From contig CALKXS010000099.1 in assembly GCA_938003745.1 (NCBI GenBank), forward strand, positions 1 to 53,849: a DNA stretch of 53,849 nucleotides. Direction: 5' to 3'. The position numbers were made by a program, and so were the translations under genes. The notes beneath the pieces are model-generated. The model saw only the letters and a list, made by a program, of their open reading frames with translations, had not been told where the DNA came from and did no database searches. Below are positions 15,526 through 24,785 of this stretch, piece after piece. Source of the DNA: an uncultured Algibacter sp. GTDB lineage: Bacteria; Bacteroidota; Bacteroidia; Flavobacteriales; Flavobacteriaceae. How positions within the stretch are numbered: the first letter of the stretch is position 1; each line of letters starts with the position of its first letter.

Positions 15526-16385
15526 AAATGAATAAAGCTTTTTTAATACTATGTATTGGATGTGTTTTTTTTAGTTGTAAAGCAAAAAAGACTATAGTTA
15601 CTAAAAGACAAAGAACTAGTACAACAAAAACTACAAAAAAGGATGAAGGCGCTAGAGTTGAAGATACTTCAAAGAAAACATATGCAAATTCAACATATAA
15701 GTATATAGATACTTATAAAAATATAGCGCAGGAGGAAATGAAGCTTTATGATATTCCTGCAAGTATAACCTTGGCTCAAGGTATTTTGGAGTCGGGTTCT
15801 GGTAAAGGAAGACTTTCTGTAAAAGCGAATAATCATTTTGGTATTAAATGTCATAATTGGACGGGAGCAAAGATTTATCATGATGATGATAAAGCACAAG
15901 AGTGCTTCAGGAAATACAATAACGCGAAATATTCATTTAGAGATCATTCCTTGTTCTTATCTACAAGGAAGCGATATGCAAATCTATTCAAACTCAAAAA
16001 GAGTGATTATAAAGGATGGGCAAAAGGGCTTAGAGCTGCAGGTTATGCTACAGATAAAAAATATCCAGAAAAACTAATTAGTTTAATAGAACGTTATGAG
16101 CTTCACAAATTTGATGATACAAGAAAATCAAAAGCAAGAACCATTAACAATATGTCAAAGGTTAAAGTTGAATCTGTTAAAACGGTTGAGAAGAATACTA
16201 ATGAAGATATTATAAAAAAATCAAGGGTGATTCCTAGAAAAATAATTCATGTTGTTGTTAAAGGAGACACGCTGTATTATATTTCGAAAATGCATAATAT
16301 TAGCGTTGAGGAGCTTAAAACAATTAATAATTTGGAAAATAATAACATTGCAATAGGCCAAAAATTACAAGTAAATAAAAAATAG
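15522..16385 (+). CDS. lipoprotein glucosaminidase (GH73) with LysM domain
   Basis: 287 residues. A signal peptide with a lipobox-like CVFFSC (Cys19) leads into a Lys/Thr-rich linker. Residues about 60-200 are a flagellar FlgJ/Bax-type GH73 domain, with SITLAQGILESGSGKG containing the catalytic Glu90 and KANNHFGIKC next to it. A LysM peptidoglycan-binding domain (about 241-285) ends the protein: VKGDTLYYISKMHNISVEEL, NNIAIGQKLQV. It should cut peptidoglycan between N-acetylglucosamine and N-acetylmuramic acid in the periplasm. It is followed by hemL after 8 bases. Confidence 0.9.
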   Translation: MKMNKAFLILCIGCVFFSCKAKKTIVTKRQRTSTTKTTKKDEGARVEDTSKKTYANSTYKYIDTYKNIAQEEMKLYDIPASITLAQGILESGSGKGRLSVKANNHFGIKCHNWTGAKIYHDDDKAQECFRKYNNAKYSFRDHSLFLSTRKRYANLFKLKKSDYKGWAKGLRAAGYATDKKYPEKLISLIERYELHKFDDTRKSKARTINNMSKVKVESVKTVEKNTNEDIIKKSRVIPRKIIHVVVKGDTLYYISKMHNISVEELKTINNLENNNIAIGQKLQVNKK

Positions 16386-16393
16386 GAAGTTAA

Positions 16394-17680
16394 ATGATTT
16401 ATAAAAGAAGTAGCGAGTTATTTGCTGAAGCAGAAAAAGTAATTCCAGGAGGTGTAAATTCTCCAGTAAGAGCCTTTAAAGGTGTAGGTGGTACTCCAAT
16501 TTTTGTTAAAGAAGCTAAAGGGGCATATTTATATGATGAAGATGGAAATCGCTTATTAGACTATATAAACTCTTGGGGACCAATGATTCTTGGTCATGCC
16601 TTTGAGCCAGTTGTAAATGCCGTAGTAGAAAAAGCTAAAAAAGGAACATCTTTTGGTATGCCAACCGAAATTGAAACAGAAATTGCTCAATTAGCAGTTT
16701 CTATGGTTCCTAACATTGATAAAATAAGGTTTGTGAATTCTGGTACAGAAGCTTGTATGAGCGCTGTTAGATTGGCAAGGGGTTACACAGAGAAAGATAA
16801 AATTATAAAGTTTGCAGGCTGTTATCATGGGCATTCAGATTCCTTTTTAATTCAAGCGGGTAGTGGAGCTAGTACTTTTGGTATTCCTAACAGCCCTGGT
16901 GTTACCCAAGGGACAGCAAAAGATACATTGTTGGCTCGTTATAATGATATAGATAACGTTAAAAAATTGGTAAAAGATAATTCTGGAGAAATAGCTTGTG
17001 TTATTATAGAACCAGTTGCAGGTAATATGGGGTGTATTCCTCCTGTAAATAATTTTTTAGAAAATCTAAGAACACTGTGTGATGAGAATAATATTTTATT
17101 AATTTTTGACGAAGTTATGACCGGTTTTAGATTAGCTAAAGGAGGTGCTCAAGAATTATTTAATATTAAAGCAGATATTGTTTGTTTTGGAAAGGTAATA
17201 GGAGGAGGCCTTCCTGTTGGTGCATTTGCCGCGAATAATGAAATAATGAACTATTTAGCCCCAGTAGGCCCTGTGTATCAAGCAGGAACATTAAGTGGTA
17301 ATCCATTAGCTATGGCTGCAGGTTTAGCAATGATAACAGAATTGAATAATAATGCTGATATTTTTAAACGTTTAGAAGAAAAAACAGTGTATTTGCACAA
17401 AGGTATCTCTAAGGTTTTAGACGGAAACAATATTGTATATACAATAAATAGGGTTGGGTCTATGATTTCTGTTCACTTTGCAGAAGGAGCAGTTGTAGAT
17501 TTTGAAACATCTGCTAAAGGAAATAACGATAAATTTAAATCTTTTTTTCACGGCATGCTTAATGAAGGTGTTTATATAGCCCCAAGTGCTTTTGAAACTT
17601 GGTTTATTACTGATGCTTTGAGTTATGAAGATTTAGATTTTACTATTAGAACTGTTGATAAAGTAACAAAGAACTTGTAA
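16394..17680 (+). CDS. hemL: glutamate-1-semialdehyde 2,1-aminomutase
   Basis: 428 residues, full length. [20 protein letters not shown] and [12 protein letters not shown] at the start, [20 protein letters not shown] and GCYHGHSD in the PLP pocket, [17 protein letters not shown] (PLP-ring Asp), and [15 protein letters not shown] with the PLP-binding Lys. It converts glutamate-1-semialdehyde to 5-aminolevulinate in C5 haem synthesis. It is the last gene of the 14307-17680 group, and a terminator follows. Confidence 0.97.
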   Translation: MIYKRSSELFAEAEKVIPGGVNSPVRAFKGVGGTPIFVKEAKGAYLYDEDGNRLLDYINSWGPMILGHAFEPVVNAVVEKAKKGTSFGMPTEIETEIAQLAVSMVPNIDKIRFVNSGTEACMSAVRLARGYTEKDKIIKFAGCYHGHSDSFLIQAGSGASTFGIPNSPGVTQGTAKDTLLARYNDIDNVKKLVKDNSGEIACVIIEPVAGNMGCIPPVNNFLENLRTLCDENNILLIFDEVMTGFRLAKGGAQELFNIKADIVCFGKVIGGGLPVGAFAANNEIMNYLAPVGPVYQAGTLSGNPLAMAAGLAMITELNNNADIFKRLEEKTVYLHKGISKVLDGNNIVYTINRVGSMISVHFAEGAVVDFETSAKGNNDKFKSFFHGMLNEGVYIAPSAFETWFITDALSYEDLDFTIRTVDKVTKNL

Positions 17681-17713
17681 TTTCAGTTAGCATATAAAAG
17701 GGGAGTAAAAGAT

Positions 17714-17747
17714 CAAAAAAACCTTTCCATGTTTGGAAAGGATTTTC
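17714..17747 (+). terminator. terminator after hemL
   Basis: cctttcc (17722-17728) and ggaaagg (17735-17741) pair around a 6-base loop, preceded by seven A and followed by a short T-rich stretch. It could also act on the minus strand for the gene ending at 17802. Confidence 0.7.
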
Positions 17748-17801
17748 TACTAACTACAATAAATTTCACTGACTAAATAAAATTACTACTGTTTTTTGTG
17801 T

Positions 17802-18254
17802 TCACGCATTTTTCTTAGCATGTGCTTTTCGTTTTGCTGACATTCTTGCATGAGCTTTTTTCCATTTCTCGTATTGATCAGAGTTTAATATTTTTTTCAT
17901 TTCCGCTTTCTCAGCAATTTTCTGGTCAAGCATTTTGTTCATCATAGCAAAACGCTCATCAGACGTTGGTTTTTTTGTGTTACCACTTTCTTTTTTTGTT
18001 TTTTTAGCTTCCATATGGGCTTTACGTTCTGCAGCATTTTTTAGATTTATTTTTTGAATGTCTCGTTGTTGAGATTCATTTAAATCTAAATGTAAAGTCA
18101 TCTTTTTTGTTTGAAGCGTAGCAATTTCATTAGCGCTTAATAGAGCCATAGCTATACTTCTATGATGTTCACCTTTTTTATGAGATTTCTTTTGTTCTTG
18201 TGCTGTTGCTTGAATTGCAACAAGCGCTAATGCAATTAATATTAAATTTTTCAT
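17802..18254 (-). CDS. periplasmic Spy/LTXXQ-like protein
   Basis: 150 residues with a cleavable signal peptide (LILIALALVAIQATAQE). The rest is highly charged and helical: TKKMTLHLDLNESQQRDIQK, FAMMNKMLDQKIAEKAEMKK, ILNSDQYEKWKKAHAR. The L(D/N)xxQ and ILNxxQYxKW segments resemble the two LTxxQ-type motifs of Spy/CpxP periplasmic chaperones. A function in envelope stress or metal response is likely by analogy only. Very Lys-rich C-terminus. Confidence 0.65.
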   Translation of the reverse strand: MKNLILIALALVAIQATAQEQKKSHKKGEHHRSIAMALLSANEIATLQTKKMTLHLDLNESQQRDIQKINLKNAAERKAHMEAKKTKKESGNTKKPTSDERFAMMNKMLDQKIAEKAEMKKILNSDQYEKWKKAHARMSAKRKAHAKKNA

Positions 18255-18368
18255 GTTCTGAGTATTTTAAGTTATTTGGTTTTAAGACTCAGAAGAAGTA
18301 AAAAGGTTTAAGCCTTTTTATTATTTAACTATTCATTAACGTTTTTAGAATGAGAATAATTGAGATGG

Positions 18369-19589
18369 TTATTTTTTATTAATAGGAACTTTTAAGCTAA
18401 TTCCTGTTTGAAAATCTGGTGCATTATGTACTTCAAGGTCTTCTTTTAAGTATAGTGATACTTTGTATTTTTTATGGCCGTATGTATATATGATATTCCA
18501 ATCTGTAAGATTCTTGTATAACGTTGCTACACCATTGTGCCAACCTGCTTTTATTTCTTGCCATTTACCTAATAACTTAAAATAATCAGCTTCTTCTTTT
18601 TTACTATACCTAGTTTGTATTTTATAATCAATACCAAATGAATGGTAGTTTTTTCTTTTAGTATACTTTGTAAATTCTATATTACCTTCAAAAGATCCTA
18701 GGTAAGGGTTGTTTCCTAGGTCTACTACATTTTTAAAATCAATAACATTTTTTCTTAATAAACTAACTCCTGCTCCTAAGTTGAATTCATTATTGTTTTT
18801 TAAAATATATTTTTTTACTGTATTTAATGAAATTCCTGCATCTATAGAAGGATTGAATTGTGATGTGTTAATACCAATATGACTGCCAATATTAGTATGG
18901 ATATGTCTTTTTTTACTGGCTAAAAAAGAAGGGTAATAAAAGTGATTTATTTCAATACCACCAATAAAGAAATTACCATTGTTTAATTTTAGAGTTTTTC
19001 CATTCCTGTCTGTATATTCAAAATTGACTTGATTTAGTCCATAATAACGTCTTCCAAAAGGGTCTTCACCTCCAGCAATATTACTATGAAACCATTCAAT
19101 ACTTTCATCTCCTGTGAAAAGAGAAAAAGGGTATTTCCCTTTTGTTATTAAATAAGAGCGAAATGTTATTCCTAATTCATGTTGTTTGGAAATAGGAATA
19201 TTAATGTTAGCTCTAAATTCTTTTATTACTGCATCAATAACAATATTTACATAGTCTGCAGGTGTTGTTTCTTGATCTATAAAATTAAAGTGACGATCAT
19301 GCCATATTGTATTGCTTAATATTTCTCTAATCTCTGGATTTTTAGGGAAATAACTTTCAACAAAAGGATGGAAATTGTTGCCACTAATTAAACTAATTTC
19401 TACTGTACTTTGTTTTGGAGGCGCTATTTTGAAATTCTGATTAATTCTAGAGCTAAAAATCCCAAAATGATGAGTAGATAGTAAACTAGGTTTGTCAATC
19501 CCATTTTTAATGGCGGTGCTATCTTTTTTTTGAGCTTCACTATATATGGAACAAATAAAAACAAAGAGAATTAGGGCCTTTTTTGTCAT
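18369..19589 (-). CDS. predicted outer-membrane beta-barrel protein, unknown family
   Basis: 406 residues. A signal peptide (KKALILFVFICSIYSEAQ) is followed by repeated amphipathic strand-like segments with alternating polar and aromatic residues (VNFEYTDRNGKTLKL, YHSFGIDYKIQTRYSKKE, WNIIYTYGHKKYKVSLYL), and a final strand TGISLKVPINKK. The pattern fits an outer-membrane barrel. I do not recognise the family. It lies 19 bases downstream of the 503-residue gene and is probably in its operon. Confidence 0.55.
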   Translation of the reverse strand: MTKKALILFVFICSIYSEAQKKDSTAIKNGIDKPSLLSTHHFGIFSSRINQNFKIAPPKQSTVEISLISGNNFHPFVESYFPKNPEIREILSNTIWHDRHFNFIDQETTPADYVNIVIDAVIKEFRANINIPISKQHELGITFRSYLITKGKYPFSLFTGDESIEWFHSNIAGGEDPFGRRYYGLNQVNFEYTDRNGKTLKLNNGNFFIGGIEINHFYYPSFLASKKRHIHTNIGSHIGINTSQFNPSIDAGISLNTVKKYILKNNNEFNLGAGVSLLRKNVIDFKNVVDLGNNPYLGSFEGNIEFTKYTKRKNYHSFGIDYKIQTRYSKKEEADYFKLLGKWQEIKAGWHNGVATLYKNLTDWNIIYTYGHKKYKVSLYLKEDLEVHNAPDFQTGISLKVPINKK

Positions 19590-19608
19590 GAGGTAAATAT
19601 AAATAAAT

Positions 19609-21120
19609 TTAATTTCTATTTTCTTTTCTCTTTATAAGAGATATAGTCGTTTGATATATTGGTTTCCTTTCAATTTTACTTTTTAACCAAGCGTAAAAAC
19701 TCATAACAAAAATATCTTCTTGGTCTGGATGTATCCATTCAAATGAATTTTGAACAGAGGTTTTAAATGTATTAGAGTTTAGTTTTTCGGGGTTTTTATA
19801 TACCTGTTCTATTAAATTAAGATAAACCAATACGCGTTCTTGTTTAATTTCTTTCAGGTATTTTGTGTGATTTCTTTTAAAACTTAAAAGTTTAGAATCT
19901 ACTAGATCTAAGTTTTTAAGTTCAATGTGCAACAAAATCCCTATAAGATTTTTCTTTATTACCCATTCTATCCCCGCTTTGTTTTTGTACCATTTATCAC
20001 TGTGATATAGTTTTGATAATAGTGAGTATGCATTTTTTAAGTTGTTGTTTTGAAAATAAAACATACTTAGACTTAAATGAATGTCTAATGAAGATTCTAT
20101 GTCGATATGTTTTTTATTAATAATTGGTTTAAGTTGGTTAATAGCTCTGTTTTGTTGATTTGTGTAATTAAAATTTAATGCTAGCAATAAATTGTATTTT
20201 AACTTAAAGGTATTAAAATGTTTTTTTTGTTGTTCTAGCATTTGGATATTCATCAAATTTAAATACGTCATAGATGCTTCAAATTTTTTATTCCTAAAGA
20301 GTGTATTGGCTATTAAATACAGTATTTGAATATGATAGTAAATTTGAGTGTCAGATTCCTTTTGACCTATTTTTTTGTGATAAGAATTAATAAGAAAAGA
20401 TTCAATTTTCAGATAGTCCTTAGTCACAAATGCTGAAAGACTTACAATGGCTATTAGTTGATATAATGATTTGAATGATAAATTCTCATTAAGTGTGATT
20501 TGATGTTCTTTTAATGTGCTATCCAATAATGTTTGGAAATCTGTTACTTCATTTTTAAAGTTGATATTATTTAGCGTTTGTCTAATTTTGGTATATACAA
20601 TGTTTAGATTGTCTTCTAATTGATGCCTTGATTTATTTTTTTCGAACTTAACAATAATATTATTAATATTTATATCTGGGTTTGTGTGACTATACTGTAT
20701 CTGTGTACTATATATTTCATTTAAATAAGGGAATAAATGATGTTCTAAAGCAAGTTTTTCTGCTTTATTTAAAATTTTATATGCTGCCTTACTGTTTTTT
20801 AGTTGTAGAAAAGTTCTAGCAGCTAGTAAATACTTGATAATAGACATGTTTACAGAGTTTTCTTCTTGCAAACTTATATTGGCTGTAAAATCTATTATAG
20901 AATCATACAAACGTTTTCTTAATGCGTGATAAGCATCCTTTTTATAACTACCATAAAGATTAATACAAATTGACTTAGAATCATCTTCGTTTTTAGCTAA
21001 AAGTTTAAATAATTGAATGTTTTTAATATCTGTTCTCTTGTTCTTTTTTTCAAGAAAAGTAATAAAACGTTGTTTGTTTTCTTGAGAAAATGTAGAAACT
21101 ATATGATTTAAGTCATTCAT
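19609..21120 (-). CDS. large all-helical, TPR-like hypothetical protein
   Basis: 503 residues, without signal peptide or membrane segment. Nearly all of it is predicted helical, with repeat-like pairs such as FLQLKNSKAAYKILNKAEKL, LFRNKKFEASMTYLNLMNIQ and FYFQNNNLKNAYSLLSKLYH that look like degenerate tetratricopeptide repeats. The first about 80 residues (IVSTFSQENKQRFITFLEKK; DAYHALRKRLYDSIIDF) may be a separate helical domain. It is probably cytoplasmic and binds a partner. I recognise no function; its operon partner is the putative barrel protein. Confidence 0.6.
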   Translation of the reverse strand: MNDLNHIVSTFSQENKQRFITFLEKKNKRTDIKNIQLFKLLAKNEDDSKSICINLYGSYKKDAYHALRKRLYDSIIDFTANISLQEENSVNMSIIKYLLAARTFLQLKNSKAAYKILNKAEKLALEHHLFPYLNEIYSTQIQYSHTNPDININNIIVKFEKNKSRHQLEDNLNIVYTKIRQTLNNINFKNEVTDFQTLLDSTLKEHQITLNENLSFKSLYQLIAIVSLSAFVTKDYLKIESFLINSYHKKIGQKESDTQIYYHIQILYLIANTLFRNKKFEASMTYLNLMNIQMLEQQKKHFNTFKLKYNLLLALNFNYTNQQNRAINQLKPIINKKHIDIESSLDIHLSLSMFYFQNNNLKNAYSLLSKLYHSDKWYKNKAGIEWVIKKNLIGILLHIELKNLDLVDSKLLSFKRNHTKYLKEIKQERVLVYLNLIEQVYKNPEKLNSNTFKTSVQNSFEWIHPDQEDIFVMSFYAWLKSKIERKPIYQTTISLIKRKENRN

Positions 21121-21270
21121 TTAATCGTTTGTTTATATTTTTTAATTATAGTAAATATAGTGGTTGTATATGTTATTTATTGTTTTATATCATTAGTTTT
21201 TTATGTTTTTTGTTTTTCGTCTTAATGTAAACTATTGCAGTTTTGCTTTATAATCATTAAAACAAAAATT

Positions 21271-21753
21271 ATGAATTATCAAACAACAGTTTCAGTAGAT
21301 GAGACAACAAAGAAATCTGAAAAGAAGAAAGAACAAAAGCATTTTGATTATAAACCTACAGCAGCCTTTATAGGTGCATCTTGGTCTGCTTTATTAATTG
21401 GAATGACATCTTACTGTATTGGTTTATGGAATGCAGATATGTTATTAAATGAAAAAGGATATTATTTTACTGTTTTATTGTTTGGTTTGTTCTCTGTAAT
21501 ATCTGTTCAAAAGGCAGTAAGAGATAAAATGGAAGATATACCAGTAACAGAAATTTATTATAGTATAAGTTGGTTTACAACTATAGCGTCTATTGTTTTA
21601 CTTGTTATTGGACTTTGGAATGCTAATTTGCTTTTAAGTGAAAAAGGATTCTACGGCATGTCCTTTTTGCTAAGTCTATTCTCAGCTATAGCAGTACAAA
21701 AAAACACCAGAGATGTTCGATACGTTGAAAACATTGGAAGAAAAGATAAGTAG
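21271..21753 (+). CDS. YiaA/YiaB-family inner membrane protein
   Basis: 160 residues from the ATG at 21271; an upstream in-frame ATG at 21235 lies in AT-rich leader. The protein has two copies of a two-helix unit: [20 protein letters not shown], then [20 protein letters not shown], and again [20 protein letters not shown], then [20 protein letters not shown]. The repeated GLWNA(D/N)xLLxEKG and VQKxxRD motifs define the YiaAB two-helix domain. It is an inner-membrane protein of unknown function. Confidence 0.85.
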   Translation: MNYQTTVSVDETTKKSEKKKEQKHFDYKPTAAFIGASWSALLIGMTSYCIGLWNADMLLNEKGYYFTVLLFGLFSVISVQKAVRDKMEDIPVTEIYYSISWFTTIASIVLLVIGLWNANLLLSEKGFYGMSFLLSLFSAIAVQKNTRDVRYVENIGRKDK

Positions 21754-21802
21754 TTAGAATATGAGATATCAAAACATAAAAATATTAAGAGTTGTTTTGA
21801 TG

Positions 21803-21820
21803 TTTGGTTAGCTAACCAAA
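21803..21820. promoter_or_regulatory. 18-bp perfect palindrome, possible operator
   Basis: TTTGGTTAG followed directly by CTAACCAAA, 54 bases upstream of the ceramidase-like gene at 21874. No T-run follows, so a terminator is unlikely. A second weaker hairpin (aaaccc ... ggggttt, about 21825-21847) lies just after it, so a structured RNA leader is an alternative. Confidence 0.45.
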
Positions 21821-21873
21821 ACCCTGTAAGCTAAAAGTTGTGGGGTTTAAATCTATAAATTATTTAAATTTAG

Positions 21874-22611
21874 ATGACATTAAAAAAAGAAAATATTGGT
21901 ACAAGTTTATTGATTGGTTTTGGACTTATCTCATTAATAACTATATGCATAATACCTCCTATAAATCAAGATCTATCTTATCATAAATTTTGTGATAAAA
22001 TAACCTTCTTTAATATTTCTAATTTTTGGAATGTATTATCCAATATACCTTTTGCTGTAGTTGGTGTTTTAGGGTTATTACGAGTTAATTTTATTTCTAA
22101 TTTAAAGATGCAATATTTAATATTGTTTATTGGTATAACTTTGGTTTCAATAGGATCTGGATATTATCATCTAAATCCTAATAATTCAACTTTAATTTGG
22201 GATAGGCTTCCAATGACAATTGTATTTATGTCGCTGTTTTCAATAATTATCAGTGAATTTGTTAACCATAGAATAGGCAAGTTTTTGTTATTTCCTATGC
22301 TAATATTAGGCATAGTATCTGTTTGGTATTGGAACGTTTTTGAAGATTTAAAGCCATATGCCTTTATACAATTCTATCCAATATTGGCTATTCCAGTAAT
22401 TATGATTTGTTATAAATCAAGATATAATAAAATTTATGGGTATTGGTTGTTACTAGTTTTTTATGTTATAGCCAAAGGGCTTGAACATTTCGATTGTGAA
22501 GTATTCAGTTTTTTTAAGATTCTAAGCGGACATTCATTAAAGCACATCGTAACTGCATTAGGTTTGTTTATATTGTATTATACGTATATTAAAAGAGAGC
22601 AGTTGAATTAA
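21874..22611 (+). CDS. ceramidase-like (CREST superfamily) membrane protein
   Basis: 245 residues with about seven membrane segments. Signs of the alkaline ceramidase/CREST family are YHKFCDKITFFNISNFWNVL near the start (Asp and Asn conserved), SIGSGYYHLNPN with the Ser..His pattern, IWDRLPMTIVFMSLF with its Asp, and SGHSLKHIVTALGLF with two His near the C-terminus, the expected zinc ligands. The family hydrolyses amide bonds in membrane lipids, or acts on related substrates. Bacteroidota do make sphingolipids, but the substrate here is not shown. Confidence 0.7.
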   Translation: MTLKKENIGTSLLIGFGLISLITICIIPPINQDLSYHKFCDKITFFNISNFWNVLSNIPFAVVGVLGLLRVNFISNLKMQYLILFIGITLVSIGSGYYHLNPNNSTLIWDRLPMTIVFMSLFSIIISEFVNHRIGKFLLFPMLILGIVSVWYWNVFEDLKPYAFIQFYPILAIPVIMICYKSRYNKIYGYWLLLVFYVIAKGLEHFDCEVFSFFKILSGHSLKHIVTALGLFILYYTYIKREQLN

Positions 22612-22636
22612 GATATTTATTAATTAAGACGAAAAT

Positions 22637-23902
22637 ATAGGTTATAAAATTAAAAATGAAGTAGAAGAATTACTCAAAGAAGGAGTTCTATCTAAAGAGG
22701 TTGCTTCGAGTATAGAATCATACTATAAAGACAAAAAAATAAATTCACCCAATAGGTTATTTACCATTTTTGCAATATTAGGTTCGGCTTTAATAGGCAT
22801 GGGAATTATATTAATATTGGCTCATAATTGGGATGATTTTTCAAGAAGCGTAAAAACTATTTTTGCTTTTTTACCGTTGGTGATTGGGCAGTTAATTATT
22901 GGATATTCAATTTTAAAAAAGAAAGGTAAGATATGGAAAGAATCCTCTGGAGTATTTTTGTTTTTTGCTGTAGGCTCAAGTATAGCATTGGTGAGTCAAA
23001 TTTATAATATGCCAGGAGATATAAGTAGTTATTTATTAACCTGGATAATACTTTGCTTGCCTCTTGTTTATTTGTTGAAATCTCAAGCGTTAGCTGTTTT
23101 ACATATTGTTTTTACAACTTATTATGCTTGTGTTTCTGGTTATTTCTATGGTATAAGTCATGATACACCTTGGTGGTATCTTGTGTTGTTAATAGCAGTG
23201 TTGCCTTATTACGGAATACTTTTAAAACATCACTTTAGATCAAGTATAACTTCAGTAATTAATTGGTTAATACCATTAAGCGTTATCATTTTAATGGGCA
23301 CCTTTGTAAATAATAACGATACCTATGGTTATTTAATGTACGTTTTATTGTTTGGATTGTTTTATAACATAGGTAAAGTACCTCGTGTTAATAAACAGAA
23401 ACTAAGAAAAAACGGATATCTTGTTTTGGGATTTTTAGGGACTATCTATATGTTAATTTTAAGCAGTTTTAATTGGTTCTGGAAAGATTTATTAAATGAT
23501 ATTTCTGATTTTAATTCTCAAGAACTCTATATGTCTTTAATACTCTTTTTTACATCCTTAGGTTTGTTGGTGTATAGTTATATAAACAAATGGTTAGTTG
23601 AAGTGAATTTATTTCAATATGTTTTCATTTTATTCTCTCTTATTTTCTTTATAGGAATGAATAACTCAGGCATATCAACCATTCTCATTAATTTATTAGT
23701 GTTAATGTTAGGTGTAATGGCAATGAAAATAGGATCAGAAAAACTTCATCTTGGAATATTGAATTATGGTTTACTCATTATAACTATACTTATTGCATGT
23801 CGTTTTTTCGATACCAATATAAGTTTTGTTTTTAGAGGCCTATTGTTTGTAGGCTTAGGTGTTGGTTTTTTCTTTGCTAATTATGCTATGATGAAAAGAT
23901 AA
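22637..23902 (+). CDS. DUF2157 membrane protein without a standard start codon
   Basis: The DUF2157 N-terminal pattern is clear: EVEELLKEGVLSKEVASSIE and NRLFTIFAILGSALIGMGII, followed by LAHNWDDFSRSVKT and about ten membrane segments. The first in-frame ATG is at 22799, inside the first membrane helix, which is too late. Upstream the frame is open to a TAA at 22625-22627 and holds no ATG, GTG or TTG. ATA at 22637 (ATA GGT TAT AAA) could be a mutated ATG or a rare start. It is paired with the GDYXXLXY gene, as is common for this family. Whether it is expressed is uncertain. Confidence 0.65.
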   Translation: MGYKIKNEVEELLKEGVLSKEVASSIESYYKDKKINSPNRLFTIFAILGSALIGMGIILILAHNWDDFSRSVKTIFAFLPLVIGQLIIGYSILKKKGKIWKESSGVFLFFAVGSSIALVSQIYNMPGDISSYLLTWIILCLPLVYLLKSQALAVLHIVFTTYYACVSGYFYGISHDTPWWYLVLLIAVLPYYGILLKHHFRSSITSVINWLIPLSVIILMGTFVNNNDTYGYLMYVLLFGLFYNIGKVPRVNKQKLRKNGYLVLGFLGTIYMLILSSFNWFWKDLLNDISDFNSQELYMSLILFFTSLGLLVYSYINKWLVEVNLFQYVFILFSLIFFIGMNNSGISTILINLLVLMLGVMAMKIGSEKLHLGILNYGLLIITILIACRFFDTNISFVFRGLLFVGLGVGFFFANYAMMKR

Positions 23903-23932
23903 AAATTAATTAATAATAGATAAAATACAAAG

Positions 23933-24499
23933 ATGAAGACCATACATTTATTTATACTGTTTTTAATTTTAGCATTAGCGCAATTATTTGTGCCAACTAA
24001 AATGATTTTAAACCAAGAAAATATTTTAGAAACAGGGATAATTTATAAATTTAAAACGCAACCAATAGACCCTAGTGATCCTTTTAGAGGAAAATATATA
24101 ACCTTAAATTATGAGGCTAGATCATTTAAAACAAAAGATTCTGTTTGGGAACGTAATGAAACCATTTATGTTTATCTAAAAAAAGATAGTTTAGGGTATG
24201 CAGCAGTAGATCAGGTTAGTAAAGTTATTTTAGAATATGATGACAAAAATTATATTCAAGCTAAAGCAAAATGGTATAGAAATTATACTGATGAATTACA
24301 AATAGAATTTCCTTTTAATAGGTTTTACATGGAAGAAACAAAAGCATATGATGCCGAAATTGCAGTTAGAAATAGACAGCGAGATTCTCTTCCAAATAAT
24401 ACACATGCTTTAGTTTATGTAAAAGAAGGAGAAGCTGTTTTAAAAGATGTCATTATAGACGATATATCTATTAAAGATTATGTAGAAAAAGAAAACTAA
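23933..24499 (+). CDS. GDYXXLXY-domain protein
   Basis: 188 residues with an N-terminal membrane anchor (TIHLFILFLILALAQLFVP). The region PIDPSDPFRGKYITLNYEAR contains the family motif (here GKYITLNY). FPFNRFYMEETKAYDAE and VYVKEGEAVLKDVIIDD are also typical. These proteins are usually encoded beside a DUF2157 membrane protein, as here (30-base gap), so the two probably act together in the envelope. Function is unknown. It ends before the terminator at 24681. Confidence 0.8.
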   Translation: MKTIHLFILFLILALAQLFVPTKMILNQENILETGIIYKFKTQPIDPSDPFRGKYITLNYEARSFKTKDSVWERNETIYVYLKKDSLGYAAVDQVSKVILEYDDKNYIQAKAKWYRNYTDELQIEFPFNRFYMEETKAYDAEIAVRNRQRDSLPNNTHALVYVKEGEAVLKDVIIDDISIKDYVEKEN

Positions 24500-24680
24500 T
24501 TCTTAAAAAAAATTAACATACTATCAGGTTTGTCTTAAATAAAATATAAAACTGTATGTTGTTGTGTTAAAGCTTTCTAAAGAAGTGTTGGGTAAAAGAG
24601 AATATTCCGTCTATTTGTACCATAGTTTATTTAGAGAAATATATTTTCATAGATAAAATTTAGTTGGTTAGTTAGTTTAG

Positions 24681-24714
24681 AAAAACAGGTGATTTATAAA
24701 TTACCTGTTTTTTT
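24681..24714 (+). terminator. terminator hairpin
   Basis: aaaaacaggt (24681-24690) pairs with acctgttttt (24703-24712) around a 12-base loop, followed by more T. It ends transcription from the 22637-24499 pair. The 180 bases before it show no gene. Confidence 0.8.
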
Positions 24715-24727
24715 ATGTGCATAAATA

Positions 24728-24759
24728 AAAAAGGAATCACTGTTTAGTAATTCCTTTTT
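24728..24759. terminator. bidirectional terminator, lysS side
   Basis: aaaaaggaat (24728-24737) pairs with attccttttt (24750-24759). Read on the minus strand, it lies 27 bases past the lysS stop and is followed by T-rich sequence. Confidence 0.75.
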
Positions 24760-24785
24760 CATATTTATATAATTAAAATTGTGAA

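Noticed and set aside
22799-23902. DUF2157 protein starting at the internal ATG
   Set aside because: This would remove the conserved N-terminal domain and cut into the first membrane helix.
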